Both the position numbers and the translations under genes were made by a program. From Ontholestes murinus (lineage: Eukaryota > Arthropoda > Insecta > Coleoptera > Staphylinidae): 64,000 nucleotides of DNA. The stretch covers positions 9,052,001 through 9,116,000 of the forward strand of contig OZ018387.1 of the NCBI GenBank assembly GCA_963969525.1, written 5' to 3'. The notes below the pieces were generated by a model that made no database searches, had not been told where the DNA came from, and saw only the letters and a list, made by a program, of their open reading frames with translations. This document shows positions 23,800 to 38,200 of this stretch, piece after piece (position 1 is the stretch's first letter; each line of letters begins with the position of its first letter).

Positions 23800-26700
23800 C
23801 AAAAACAGACAGTTAACAGATATTAGATGACAGATAACAGATTATATATGATAGTTGATAGATGGCAGTTTGCAGATGGCTATCCATAGTTGACAGACGA
23901 CAGATGGCTTATAATAGTTGACACATGACAGTTGATTAATCACTGATGATAATTGACAGATTCTGGTTGATAGACTAAAATTGACAAATTACATTTGACG
24001 GAAGTCAGTTGACGGTTAACAGTTGATATATGAGAAATGTCAGTTGAATGATAGTTAATGTATGAGAGTTGAAAAATGTCTCCGACAGTTAATAAATGAC
24101 AGAAAACAGTTGATATATAATTGTTGATAGATGGCAGTTTACTGTTGACTGATGACGGTTGACACTAATAGTTGAATTATGATAATTGACACATCCTGGT
24201 TGACAGACAAGAATTGTCAAATGACCATTTACAGAAGTCAGTTTACAGATAACAATTAACAGTTAGTAGATGATAGATGACAAATGTCATTAAAAAAACT
24301 GAAAAACAATTGAAATCTGTAATAACTTCAATTGATTTTCAGTTCTTTTAAATAACATTTAAACACAATTGACCGATTATTATTGACGAATTATAGTTGG
24401 CAAATGACAATTGGTAGACAACAATTGAATAATAGCAGTTGGCATAATAGATGCTAGATAACAGTTGACATATGATAATTGATAGATGGCAGTTGACAGA
24501 CTAAAATTGGCAAATGAAAGTTGACAGTTTACTATTTATAGATGGCAAATGTTAGTTAAATGATAGTTAATAGTTGACAGTTGAAAAATGACATTGACAG
24601 ATAACAGATAATAGATGAGAGATAACAGTTGACATTTAGTTGATAGGTGGCTGTCGACAGATGACAGTTTACAGTTGACAGACGACAGATAACATATGAT
24701 AGTTAGCAGACGACATTTTAATGCATGACAGTTGACTGACGGTAATTGACAGACTAAAATTAATAAAAGACAGTTGACAGATGACAGTTCACAGTTAACA
24801 GATGACAGATGACAAATGAAAAACGATAGAAATCTGCCATACATTCAATTGATTTTCAGTTCATTTAATTAAAATTTCAACACAATTGACTGATTTTCGT
24901 TGACAGATTATAGTTAGCAAATGGCAATTAGCAGACGACAGTTGAATAATGACAGTTGCCAGTTAACAGATAACAGTTGACAGATAACAGTTGACATATG
25001 ATAGTTGATAGATGGCAGTTAACTGTTGACACACGACAGTTGATAAATCACAGTTGACTGATAATAATTGATAGGTGCTGGTTGACAGACTAAAATTGAC
25101 AAATGAAAGTTGACAGAAGTCAGTTGATAGTTGACAGTTTACTATTTATAGATGGCAAATGTTAGTTAAATGATAGTTAATAGTTGACAGTTGAAAAATG
25201 ACATTGACAGATAACAGATAATAGATGAGAGATAACAGTTGACATATAGTTGATAGATGGCTGTCGACAGATGGCAGTTTACAGTTGACAGACGACAGAT
25301 AACATATGATAGTTAGCAGACGAAATTTGATGCATGACAGTTGACTGACGGTAATTGACAGACTAAAATTGATAAATGACAGTTGACAGATGACAGTTCA
25401 CACTTAACAGATGATAGATGACAAATGAAAAACGATAGAAATCTGCCATAAATTCAATTGATTTTCAGTTCATTTAATTAAAACTTCAACACAATTGACT
25501 GATTGTCGTTGACAGATTATAGTTAGCAAATGGCAATTAGCAGACGACAGTTGAATAATGACAGTTGACAGTTAACAGATAATAGATGACAGATAACAGT
25601 TGACATATGATAGTTGATAGATGGCAGTTAACTGTTGACACATGACAGTTGATAAATCACAGTTGACTGATAATAATTGATAGGTGCTGGTTGACAGACT
25701 AAAATTGACAAATGAAAGTTGACAGAAGTCAGTTGATAGTTGACAGTTTACTATTTATAGATGGCAAATGTTAGTTAAATGATAGTTAATAGTTGACAGT
25801 TGAAAAATGACATTGACAGATAACAGATAATAGATGGGAGATAACAGTTGACATATTGTTGATAGATGGCTGTCGACAGATGGCAGTTTACAGTTGACAG
25901 ACGACAGATAACATATGATAGTTGGCAGACGACATTTGATGCATGACAGTTGACCAATCACAGTTGACAGACTAAAATTGATTAATGACAGTTGACAGAT
26001 GACAGTTCACAGTTAACAGATGATAGATGACAAATGAAAGACGATAGAAATCTGCCATACATTCAATTGATTTTCAGTTCATTTAATTAAAACTTCAACA
26101 CAATTGACAGATTTTCGTTGACAGATTATAGTTAGCAAATGGCAATTAGCAGACGACAGTTGAATAATGACAGTTGACAGTTAACAGATAATAGATGACA
26201 TATGATAGTTGATAGATGGCAGTTAACTGTTGACACATGACAGTTGATAAATCACAGTTGACTGATAATAATTGATAGATGCTGGTTGACAGACTAAAAT
26301 TGACAAATGAAAGTTGACAGAAGTCTGTTGTTAGTTGACAGTTTACTATTTATAGATGGCAAATGTTAGTTAAATGATAGTTAATAGTTGACAGTTGAAA
26401 AATGACATTGACAGATAAGAGATAATAGATGAGAGATAACAGTTGACATTTAGTTGATAGATGGCTGTCGACAGATGGCAGTTTACAGTTGACAGATAAC
26501 ATATGATAGTTGGCAGACGACATTTGATGCATGACAGTTGACCAATCACAGTTTACTGACGGTAATTGACAGACTAAAATTGATTAATGACAGTTGACAG
26601 ATGACAGTTCACAGTTAACAGATGATAGATGATAAATGAAAAACGATAGAAATCTGCCATACATTCAATTGATTTTCAGTTCATTTAATTAAAATTTCAA

Positions 26701-27460
26701 CACAATTGACTGATTTTCGTTGACAGATTATAGTTAGCAACTGGCAATTAGCAGACAACAGTTGAATAATGACAGTTGACAGTTAACAGATAATAGATGA
26801 CAGATAACAGTTAACATATGGTAGATGATATATGGCCGTTTACAGTTGACTGGTAACAGATTACATGTGATAGTTAGCAGATGGCAGTTGACAAATCACA
26901 ATTTGACTAATGATAATTGAAAGAAGTTGGTTGACAAAAAATTGACAAATGACTGTTGACAAAAGTCAGTTGACAGATACAGTTCACAGTTAACAGATGA
27001 TAGATGACTAGTTTTATCGAAAAATTGGAAAACAATGCAAATCTGTAATAAATTCAATTGATTTTCAGTTCTTTTAAATAAAATTTCAACACAATTTTCA
27101 ACGAAATATAGTTGATAGATAATAGATGATAGATACCAGTTGTCATATGATAGTTGATAAATGGTACTTTATAGTTAACTGATGACAGATGGCATATGAT
27201 AGTTGATAGACACATGACAGTTGATGAATTAAGGTTGACTGATGATAATTGACAGGTGCTGATTGACAGACTAAAGTTGACAAATGACATTTGACGGACG
27301 TCATTTACAATTAACAGTTGATAGATGATAAATATCAGTTAAATGATAGTTAATATATGACAGTTGAAAAATGACAGTTAACAGATATTAGATGACAAAT
27401 AACAGTTGAAATCTGATAGTTGATAGATGGCAGTTTACATTTGACAGGTGACAGTTGACA
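23800..27460 (-). repeat. heptamer array in minus orientation, ~605-bp higher-order units
   Basis: Units are GACAGTT, GACAGAT, GATAGTT and similar, the reverse complement of the AACTGTC/ATCTGTC family. A non-heptamer marker (GATAGAAATCTGCCATA then CAATTGATTTTCAGTTC) recurs at about 24816, 25419, 26029 and 26634 (603, 610 and 605 bp apart), with diverged copies near 24310 and 27030. The four central units are nearly identical. Minus-strand frames here (LLSVNVIFQLSTINYHL and similar) are repeat by-products. Confidence 0.9.
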
Positions 27461-27469
27461 TATGATTTA

Positions 27470-28190
27470 GGTGAGAAATTACTTGAAAAATGCTAAACAA
27501 AATTTTTAAAACAAATTGCTTACAATTTTAAAGAATTTTATTTTTGAAAACTCCAAAAAAAAAATTGCTGATTCTTTGAACACAATGCATTTTTTTAGAT
27601 AAAATTTAACATAATGATAGAAAAGACGCCTGGAAAAAGTTTACAAGACTACAAGAAAAATAGCTATTAAATTCCAGAACCATGGAAAAATATTATCGCA
27701 ATTTCAAGGAGATGATAAATTTATGAGAATGCTCAAAAAAAGGATGATTAAAAATTCTGTATATATAAAAAAACAGTGTATGAGAGTGTTAGTGAAAATC
27801 CCAGGAATGGGATTGCAAATTTCAAGAAGCTCTTGACAAAAAAACTCTATGTTTAAAAAACACAATAACTGAAGCCTAATGACCATGCATTAGTGCGTTG
27901 AATAGATTATTGAACATCAACAAGTGGTTACTAATTTTTATAGCAAAATTATCCAAAGGGATGAAGCACATTTTCACCTTGATGCCTTTCTCAATCGCCA
28001 AAATGTTTTTGTTTGGGGTTTACAGAAACTACATGCGATTATTCTTGAATGACTTTCTTATTTATTACTTGACGAATCATTTTAAATAATCATTCATGTA
28101 TGTTTAAATTAAATTACACTTGGTTTGTTTACAATTTTTTTCTTTTCAAATAAATGTGATTGTCGAAAATTAAATGCATCCACAACGAAT
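27470..28190. other. AT-rich spacer, no gene recognised
   Basis: A-rich sequence with short GAAAAA/TCAAGAAG-like words similar to the tract at 61.7-64 kb. A 63-residue frame at 27898-28089 has no recognisable family features and is probably chance. Confidence 0.4.
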
Positions 28191-28800
28191 CACAGTTTGT
28201 TGGGGATTTTAGGCTGAAGGCCTGGATCATACTTTTTTTGAAAACAAATCTGGCCCTGCAAATAATAAGCAATTTCTTTTGAAACGTTTTTCAATATCAT
28301 TAATGAAGAGATTGAAAAGTATGGGTCCCAAGTGGGATCCAAGTGGGAACACCTGAGGACACTAGAAATGGACTATGCCATTATACATAACTTTATGACG
28401 TCAATTTATTAAATACGATTCAATCGACTGTAAAAGAATTCTATCAAACCCAATTGCCTTTAATTTGCATATTAGATGTTTGTGACTGACTCGATCAAAT
28501 GCTTTTGCAAATTCCTTGTAGACTGCATGTGCAAAAAACTAGATTTAAATGAACCAACAAATACAAAAAGGTTTGATTCTGTTTAACGGGTAACGCAAAA
28601 GCCATGCTGTTCATCACATATTATATGTTTATAGGAATATTTTAGATATTCTTCAAAGAGTTTATCCAACAATTTCGGCATACAAGATTTTATAAATTAG
28701 GTAGACAAAGTTTAACTTCCATATTTTTGGAAAGTAACCAGAGTTTAAATTTCATTGGTATTTCAGGAGAATCTTTACAATTTTTTATAACAACATGAGG
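28190..28800 (-). pseudogene. jockey-like non-LTR retrotransposon reverse transcriptase fragment (decayed)
   Basis: Read on the minus strand across several frames, this gives, in order, KILYAEIVG-like sequence and EFAKAFDRVSHKHLICKLKA (RT motif A region; plus coordinates about 28440-28520). It then gives YLINRRHKVMYNGIV-like sequence and GSHLGPILFNLFINDIEK (motif B region; about 28290-28345), then CNYLLFADD-like CLLFAGPD, with the catalytic YADD/FADD changed to FAGPD. The order and spacing match jockey-clade RT. Many stops and frameshifts make it inactive. It lies about 200 bp upstream of the first visible transporter exon, antisense to it. Confidence 0.8.
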
Positions 28801-28995
28801 AAGAGCATCAGGATGCTTAAATGATGATAAATGACATTATGGTAGATAGATTAACAAATTTATCAGTAAAAATATACCATAAGAGAAGACAAGTGATAAC
28901 TTTGACAGATGACAAATTTTTAAAATATATTAGAATATTACCAGTATTTATTACTTTTAATGGTGTAGATATTAATCCTCCCTTTTTTGTTTCAG

Positions 28996-29228
28996 GTGCC
29001 TTCCTGATACCATTCTTCATAATGTTGATATTGGAAGGTATACCCCTGTTCCTGATCGAACTGGGCATCGGGCAGAAGATGCGACTAGGATCGCTGGGTG
29101 TGTGGAACACCATACATCCGTGGTTAGGTGGTATAGGCATCTCCTCCTGTGTGGTCACCTTCTTCGTAGCTCTCTACTACAACGTCATTATCACATGGTG
29201 CTTTTACTATTTATTCAACAGTTTTCAG
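28996..29228 (+). CDS. SLC6 transporter exon a: TM2, EL1, TM3
   Basis: The acceptor is a strong pyrimidine tract ending TTTCAG and the donor is CAG|GTAAAA. The exon enters with 2 nt of a split glycine codon and ends in phase 0. It encodes GAFLIPFFIMLILEGIPLFL (TM2), IELGIGQKMRLGSLGVW, and the TM3 segment around FVALYYNVIITWCFYYLF. The preceding exon must end in phase 1, presumably ...NGG|G. The open frame extending 5' to 28821 is intron read-through. Confidence 0.93.
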
Positions 29229-32200
29229 GTAAAAACCTTTAAAAATAATAAGCAAAATATTTTTGGACAAATTACCAACAATAATTAACATCACAAATTA
29301 GAATTATTGCAATATATTTGAAAACCCAAACAATCATCGTATTCGATTAACATGAAAAATTGAAACATGCATTACAACTTGTATATAAATTCTGCGTGTA
29401 TTGACTAGCTGCCAAATGCGTGTCCAATTTGCGCTCACGTCACAGCGAAATGTAAATTTGGAAACGTAACGTAACGCGACGTCAGCGCGAGCGCTTCCAA
29501 ACATCGAATTGATTAACGAAAACACCTGCCTTTCGGAAAAATGCAAATCGAAAGTACATTATGTTCCAACATTAAATTTAAATCGAATCGTATGCACTAA
29601 ATAAGTGCGTGCGTGCGTCCGCAATCTGACGGCATTGAAGTGGATTTAGAACAATCAAATTAAGCAGTAATAAAGCAAATAAAAATCCTTAACAACATTA
29701 ATAGAAACGGTTAATAAACATCGGCATGGATTGTAAACGATTGCGCTTTGTGCTCTAATTTGTATCAATGAAGATGGATCGCGTGTCGCTTGCGGCCGAC
29801 TGATTATTTGTTGCGTTTTCTGCTCTGTTATTATTTTGTTAGAATAAACGGTTACGATTGTCCGTAATGCGAATGTGTTTTTTTGCAAGATTTTTCATTA
29901 AAGGTCATATAGATGATTTAACACATGTACAAATATTATTACTCACTACATTGTAATTCTGGTGCGAATTCAGATTCTGATTAGAACTTAAATTTGAATC
30001 CACTCTAATTGTAATGTAATATCAAAATCAATTCGTGTTCCTCAAGGATCTCCCATGGGGCCAATTTTAATTACTATTATATTTCAACGATCTTTTAACT
30101 GTAATAAACCACATTTCTTTTATATTTCATATTATAAATACCCTTTGATAAATGAGTGTTTACTCGAGGCAGTTTTTTAGAAAGATAAACATCTTTATTG
30201 GAAAATAGTGTTACATCTTATAATACGACAATTACTATACTTCTTCTTTTCTTATTTTCTTCTTATTTTTTCATTAGCTATCGTCCGGTTTTTAGGTTTA
30301 TTCTCCAGGATTTTTCTTTATAAAATCAAAAACATTACATTACCATTTAAACGAAAACTTTTTTCTTAAAATTCAATTAGTTTTAAATTAAAACAAAAAA
30401 CTGACAGTAATAGAATGAAATTATAAAAAACTATATTTTATATATACATTGTGAATGAGAAAATGCATAAATCCACTTTTCCACTTCACCAGCGCAAGCT
30501 TTCAGCATTATTTTTAGATTTATTGCATTTTCCCCGTAACCAACTCTGGAAGCACGCTGCATTATGCAATCCCGAATATTTAAGATCTGAAATTCCTACA
30601 CTAAACTATTTTATAAAACTCGAGTTTCATTCATGGACATCCACTGTCTCCGCATTGGAACGCATCCAACAATTTCGCGTATTTCTTTTCGTTGTTAAAA
30701 AAGAATAACTTTCTTGACAGAATTAATAAAGTTAGTAATTAATTTTACATGCGAGTTTTCGGTTTACGTTTAAAGGTAAATGCAGGAGTAATTTTTGATG
30801 AGTGGGTTCAAGAAACCTAAATATTTACCGGAAATTTTTGGAGTAAATTTACAAAGCCGGCGTGCAAATAAACTACGACTAGGAATTCGCTCAAGGTAAA
30901 TAATCGGGCAGTGCTCGTATGCACTAAATTAGACTCGATTTAGTTCGGTTTATGAATGTCCAACATCTGTTTATCATAAACGGCTTTATTGAGAATATAA
31001 ATTTTCTAAATGAAATCATAGAAATAAATAAGTTATGATTTAATTTTTTCAAATTCGTATTTGAAGTGACGCCATTTTGTTTTTTATTGAAAATACGCCA
31101 TTCTATTTCTGACATATTAAAAACACACTAATTCTGAGTTGATTTTCAAATTTTCAAACCAATTCCTACTGTTCTTAATTTTTTAGAATTTTTTAAAGCA
31201 GAGGATGCAAATTTAATTCCTTCAAGTTCGTGTTTGAAGTGACGCCATTTTGTTTTTATTGAAAATACGCCATTATATTTCTGACATATTAAAATCACAC
31301 TAATTCTGAATTGATTTTCAAGCCAATTCCTACTGTTCTTAATTTATTAGAATTTTTGAAAGCAGAGGATGCAAATTTAATTCATTCAAGTTCGTGTTTG
31401 AAGTGACGCCATTTTGTTTTAATTGAAAATACGCCATTCTATTTCTGACATATTAAAATCACACTAATTCTGAGTTGATTGTCAAATTTTCAAACCAATT
31501 CATACTGTTGTTAATTTTTTAGAATTTTTGAAATCAGAGGATGAAAATTTAATTCCTTCAAGTTCGTGTTTGAAGTGACGCCATTTTGTTTTTATTGAAA
31601 ATACGCCATTCTATTTCTGAGATATTAAAAATACACTAATTTTAAATTAATTTTCAACTTTTTAAACTAATTCCTACCATCGATTAATTTTTTAGAATTT
31701 TTGAAAACAGAGGATGCAAATTTAATTCCTTCAAGTTCGTGTTTAAGTGGCGCCATTTTGTTTTTATTAAAAACACGCCATTCTATTTCTGACATATAAA
31801 AATCACACTAATTCTGAATTAATTTTCAAATTTTCAAATCAATTCTTAGTGTTTTTAATTTTTTAGAATTTTTGAAATCACAGGATTTAAATTTAATTTC
31901 TTAAAGTTCGTGTTTGACGACAAAAGTTAAAGCATGCAAATTTTGTGCAAATTCACAAATTAGCTTAAAACCAAAGTTTTTTAACGTTATGTAAAATAAC
32001 AGACAGAATGATAACACTAAGATCTTAATTAAAAAGAATGTCTCAAAGAAGTTTAAATCAAATAAAAGATTCTATAGAATCCACTGTCAATCTAATAATA
32101 ATATTATTATATTTTTTTTCTTATATTAATTTAACTGTTCCAATATTTCGATTGAATATATTTATTTAGACATTCCATGCCTAAATTACAGATGGCGTTG

Positions 32201-35200
32201 TTATTTGCCCTAGGGGGACGGAATGCGATGGAATCACGCGAAGTGCAGGAAATTGTGCATTTCGTGACTGTGGGATGGTAATATATCTAATAATTGCATG
32301 CCGTGGAAAAATCTATTTATACGGAACGTGGGTGAAATATAATATTTATATAGAAACCGGTTTACTTTAATGTGCACGGTAAACATTTATTTAAGCGCCG
32401 TTCGCATTTCAACGCTGCAGTTGCAATTAACAAAAATAAATTCGCCTTTTGTTCATAAACACCTTTAGAAATTCCTATATATTTAAAAAAAATATATTAT
32501 TATTATTATAAATTTAATTATGCAAATTAATTTAATATTGAATTATTATAAATAATTATTAATAATTACGATTCTTAAAATATACAAATTGCATGGCGAT
32601 TTAATAAAGAGGCTTTATTAAATTATTCATGAGCTCATTTAGGGAGTTGATGTGTTTGGAAGTTGGTAAAAATTAGTGAAATTGCCTGCGTGTGCAATGC
32701 CATTGCTATTATAGAATTGTACTCACAATTATGTTATTTAGCATAAAATAGCCGTTTGTTCCTCGGGCAATAAAAAACAATGATAGTTACGTGAAGGAAA
32801 CTTATTTAATGTTAATAAATCGAGTAATTATGATGATATTTATAATCCTAATTAAGGATAATAATGCCTCCACTTTGAAACAGTTGCAAATTTTAATGCT
32901 GCTACTGCACGGAAATTAAAATTTGAAATAATAAATATATAAACTTAATAGATTAATTTTTTTAGTTGTTAAATTAATTTAAATCTTATGATAAATTCAA
33001 TTTTGCTTAATTTATTTTATTGGTAGAATTGGTAGAAAATTAATTAAGGCAAACATGACCTAGCATTTTCATGGAAGAAGAGATTATTCAAACTCAAACT
33101 TTTCTGTGTATGTATTCTTGAGTTATGTGATGATTATATTAATAATAAAAAGGCGGTTAAATTATTATTATATTATTTGTGTTTGTCCTTCTGCAGTATG
33201 CATGATCATCGATCATCCTTCATATTATTTGTCATGACATCAGTCATATGCCATCTATAATTTGTCATTTGTTGTATGTCATCTGCCATCTGCCATCTAT
33301 CATCTGTCATCTGTCATCTGTCATTTCTCATCTATCATCTAACATCTGCTATCTATCATCTGTCATCTATCATCTGTCATCTGTCATCTATCATCTGTCA
33401 TCTGTCATCTGTCATCTATCATCTGTCTTTAATTTTTGTTAATTAAACTCTTTTAAATAAAGAAACACAATTAACATATGACATTTAGTGTCTTTAATCT
33501 GTCTATTTCCATGTGTTCTCAGTCATCTCATGGTTGAGGCGTTAACTTCGTGATACATCTTGAAAAATTAAACAAAAACGTTTACTTTTGACAAAGTAAA
33601 CGTTTTTTTATAACTTTTTATTAAAATCTAGTTATTGTTTAAAGTTGTTTAAATCAAAATAGTTCAAATTGTGAATGTCATTTATCATCTGTCATTCGCC
33701 ATCTCTGATATCTGCCATGTCACATGCCATCTGCCATCTGTTATTTATCATCTCTCACCTGTCGCCATCTAACATATATTAGTACCTCTTTGAATGTAAA
33801 TTATAGTCAATTTTAATATTTTTATTTTATTTATTTATTTGAATGACAACAAAATAATGAAATGGAATAATAATCATCTTGTTTAATCTACGTCTCTGTA
33901 TATAACTTATAGAGAATTGAGAAAATTGAAATTGAATTTATTTAGAAAAAAATGTGATTGTTAAAAAAGGTTTATTTGTTATGATTTAATATCTCATGAT
34001 AAAAAAGCACAACTTCTGTATGTCATTTATCATATGTCATTTAGTTGTCATCTATCATCTGTTATCTGTCATCTATCATCTGTTATTGTCATCTGTCAAC
34101 TGCTATATGTCGTCTGCCATCTTCTGTGTCATCTGTCATCTGTCATCTGTCATCTATCATCTGTTATATGGCATCATTTGTTAGATTTAGTACCATTTCA
34201 CTGAATAGTTGCGTGCCACTTTCTTAAATTGATAAACAAAGTTTTCTGTCGTTAGCGTTAATTGTTGATATTTATTTAAATTAAAAAATCATTTATCATC
34301 TGTCATTTGTAATGATTTAAAGTCTTAAGATTAAGAAGCACAACTTCAGCCATTTGTCACATTTCATCTGCCATTTGTTAGATTAAGTTTTTTTTTTGTA
34401 TTTAAATTATGGTTATTTAAAACGTTCTATGTAAACAAACTCAAATTGTCATTTGTCATCTGTTACCAATGAAATATCATTAGTCATCTATTATCTGTCA
34501 ATTGCGTGTCACTTTGTTAAATTGATTTAAAAAATCTCCTTCTGTTTTAATTGTTGATATTTAATTAAACTAAGGAAGCTTAACTTGTATAAATCATGTG
34601 TCACCTTTCATTTGTTAAGATTTAAAGTCTTTAAAGCAGCACAACTTCTCAATGTCATCTACCTGCAATCTGTCATCTGTCATCTGTCATTTGTCATCTG
34701 TTATGTGTCATCCGTCATCTACCAATTATTATATAGTATCTGTCATCTGCCATCTGTATTATCTGTTATGTGTCATCTATCATTTGTCATCTGGCATATG
34801 TCATCTGTCATCTGTTAGATTAAGTACCACTTTACTGAATAGAAAAAAAAATAATTTGTATTGGTATTTTAATTTTGATTATTTGATTATTACAAGCACA
34901 CATTGTCATCTGTCATCTGTTACTTATGACATATCATTAGGCATCTATTATCTGTCAGTTGTGTGCCACTTTGTTAAATTGATTTTTTTTTTAAATGTCG
35001 TCTTTTGTTTGCATCTTATTTGTTGATATTTTATTTAAACTAAAGATGCATAACTTGTATATATCATTTGTTATCTGTCATCTGTCATCTGTTATGATTT
35101 AAAGTCTTAAGTTAAAGAAGCACAACTTCTCTATGTCATCTGTCATTTGTCATCTACCAACTGTAATATAACATCTGTCATCTGCCATCTGTATTATCTG

Positions 35201-38200
35201 TTATCTTTTATTTGTCATCTGGCATATGTCATCTGTCAACTGTTAGATTAAGTACAACTTTACTGAATAGTAAATGGTCAGATTTGTTGGTATTTAATTT
35301 TGGCTATTTAAGGTGATCTAAGTAAATAAGCCTAAATTGTTATTTGTCATCTGTCATCTGTCATCTGTTACCTATTACGTGACATCAGTCATCTATAATC
35401 TGTCAGTGGCGTTCTACTTTTCTGAATTGATAAAACAGTCTTCTTTTGTTGGCGTCCTAATTGTTGATATTTATTTAAACTAAGGAAGCATAACTTGTAT
35501 TTTATCATTTGACATATGTCATTTGTTATGATTTAAAATGTTAAGGCAAAGAAGCACAACTTCTATATGTCATCTATCTGTCAGTGTCATCTGTTATATT
35601 TCATCCGTCATCTACCATCTGTTATATGTCATCTGTTATCTGTTATCTGCCATTTGTCATCTGTCATTAGTTAGATTAAGTACCACCATACTGAATAGAA
35701 AAGAACTTTTTGTTGGTATTTTAAAGTATTCTAAGACGAGAAACACAAATTGTCATCTGTCATCTGTTACCTATGACTTATTATTAGTCATCTATTATCT
35801 GTCAATTGCAAGCCGCTTTGTTTAATTTATAATAAAAAGTCTTCTTCTGTTGGCGTTGGTATTTATTTAAACTAAGGAGGCATAACTTGAATATATCAAT
35901 TATCATCTGCCATTTGTGTGGATTTAAAATCTTAAGGTAAAGAAGAAGCATAACTTCTCTATGTCATCTACCAGTCATCTATCATCTGTCATTTGTCATC
36001 TGTCATCTGTCATCTGTCATCTGTCATCTTTCATCTGTCATCTGTCATCTGTCATCTGTCATCTGTCATCTGTCATCTGTCATCTGCCATCTGCCATCTG
36101 CCATCTGCCATCTGCCATCTGCCATCTGCCATCTGCCATCTGCCATCTGCCATCTGCCATCTGCCATCTGCCATCTGCCATCTGCCATCTGCCATCTGCC
36201 ATCTGCCATCTGCCATCTGCCATCTGCCATCTGCCATCTGCCATCTGCCATCTGCCATCTGCCATCTGCCATCTGCCATCTGCCATCTGCCATCTGCCAT
36301 CTGCCATCTGCCATCTGCCATCTGCCATCTGCCATCTGCCATCTGCCATCTGCCATCTGCCATCTGCCATCTGCCATCTGCCATCTGCCATCTGCCATCT
36401 GCCATCTGCCATCTGCCATCTGCCATCTGCCATCTGCCATCTGCCATCTGCCATCTGCCATCTGCCATCTGCCATCTGCCATCTGCCATCTGCCATCTGC
36501 CATCTGCCATCTGCCATCTGCCATCTGCCATCTGCCATCTGCCATCTGCCATCTGCCATCTGCCATCTGCCATCTGCCATCTGCCATCTGCCATCTGCCA
36601 TCTGCCATCTGCCATCTGCCATCTGCCATCTGCCATCTGCCATCTGCCATCTGCCATCTGCCATCTGCCATCTGCCATCTGCCATCTGCCATCTGCCATC
36701 TGCCATCTGCCATCTGCCATCTGCCATCTGCCATCTGCCATCTGCCATCTGCCATCTGCCATCTGCCATCTGCCATCTGCCATCTGCCATCTGCCATCTG
36801 CCATCTGCCATCTGCCATCTGCCATCTGCCATCTGCCATCTGCCATCTGCCATCTGCCATCTGCCATCTGCCATCTGCCATCTGCCATCTGCCATCTGCC
36901 ATCTGCCATCTGCCATCTGCCATCTGCCATCTGCCATCTGCCATCTGCCATCTGCCATCTGCCATCTGCCATCTGCCATCTGTCAACTGTTATATGTCAT
37001 CTGTTTTCTACCATTTGTGTCAACTGTCATCTGTAGTTTGTCACCTGTCATCGGTTATATGTTGTATGTCATCTGTCTAATTGTTGGCACTTTAATTATG
37101 GTTATTTAAAATAGACAAGCACAAATTGTCATCCGTCAAATCTTTCCTATGGCATTTCATTATCATCTATCATCTGTCAGTTGCGTGCCATATGTTAAAG
37201 GGATAAAAAAGTTAAAAAAAACTAAGGAATCATTTGTTATCTGTCATATGTTACGATAAAAAGTCTTAAGGTACATAAGCACAACTTCTGTATGTCATTT
37301 ACCTGTCATCTGTCTGTAATCTTTTTTTGTTGGAGTCTTAATTGTTGATATTGATTTAAACTAAGGAAGCATAATTTGTGTATATAATTTGTCATCTGTC
37401 ATATTATGAGCCTAAGGTAAAGAAGCACAATTTCTGTATGCCATCTACATGTCATCTGCCATTTATCATCTGTCATCTATCATCTGTCATCTGTCGTCTG
37501 TCATCTTTCATCTGCCATCTGTTATATGTTATCTGTCATCTGTTATCTGTCATATGTCATTTGTCATCTCTGCCATCTATCATCTGTCATCTATTAGATT
37601 AACTACTACTTTAATGAATAGAACAAAGTCATTTTTGTGGGTATTTTAAGTATGGTTATTTAAAGTGTTCTAAGCAGACAGGCACAAATTGTCATCAGTC
37701 ATCTGTTACCTATGACATATCAATCGCCATCTATCATATGTTAGTTGCGTGCCAATTTGTTAAATTGATAAAAAAATGTAAAAAACTAAGGAAGCATTTG
37801 TCATTTGTCATTTCTCATGATTTAAAATCTTAAGGTAAAAAAGCATGTTATTTACCTGTCATTGGTCATCTATCATTTGTTATGTGTCATGTGTTGTCGC
37901 TCATCTGTCATCCATTATAAGTCATCTATTATCTGCCTTTTGTGTCATCTGTCATCTGTCTCATCTGTCTCATCTATCTCATCTGTCTTATCTGTCTTAT
38001 CTGTCTCATCTGTCTTATCTGTCTCATCTGTCTCATCTGTCTCATCTGTCTCATCTGTCTCATCTGTCTCATCAGTCTCATATGTCTCATCTCTCTCATC
38101 TGTCTCATTTGCCTCATCTGTCTCATCTGTCTCATCTGTCTCATCAGTCTCATCATTCTCATCAGTCTCATCAGTCTCATCAGTCTTATCAGTCTTATCA

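Noticed and set aside
28821..28995. N-terminal extension of the first transporter exon (MMINDIMVDRLTN and onward)
   Set aside because: It lacks any SLC6 TM1 features and ends at a strong pyrimidine tract plus TTTCAG, so it is intron read-through.
36066..36986. Minus-strand MADGRWQ repeat frames of about 300 residues
   Set aside because: These are the complement of the same heptamer block, with identical peptide in three frames offset by 7 bp. This is repeat geometry, not coding selection.
35961..37109. 382-residue plus-strand frame of repeated LPSAICH
   Set aside because: It comes entirely from the ATCTGCC/ATCTGTC tandem repeat, whose unit has no stop in any frame. Equivalent long frames exist in the other frames and on the other strand. 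No promoter, splice or conserved sequence supports a gene.
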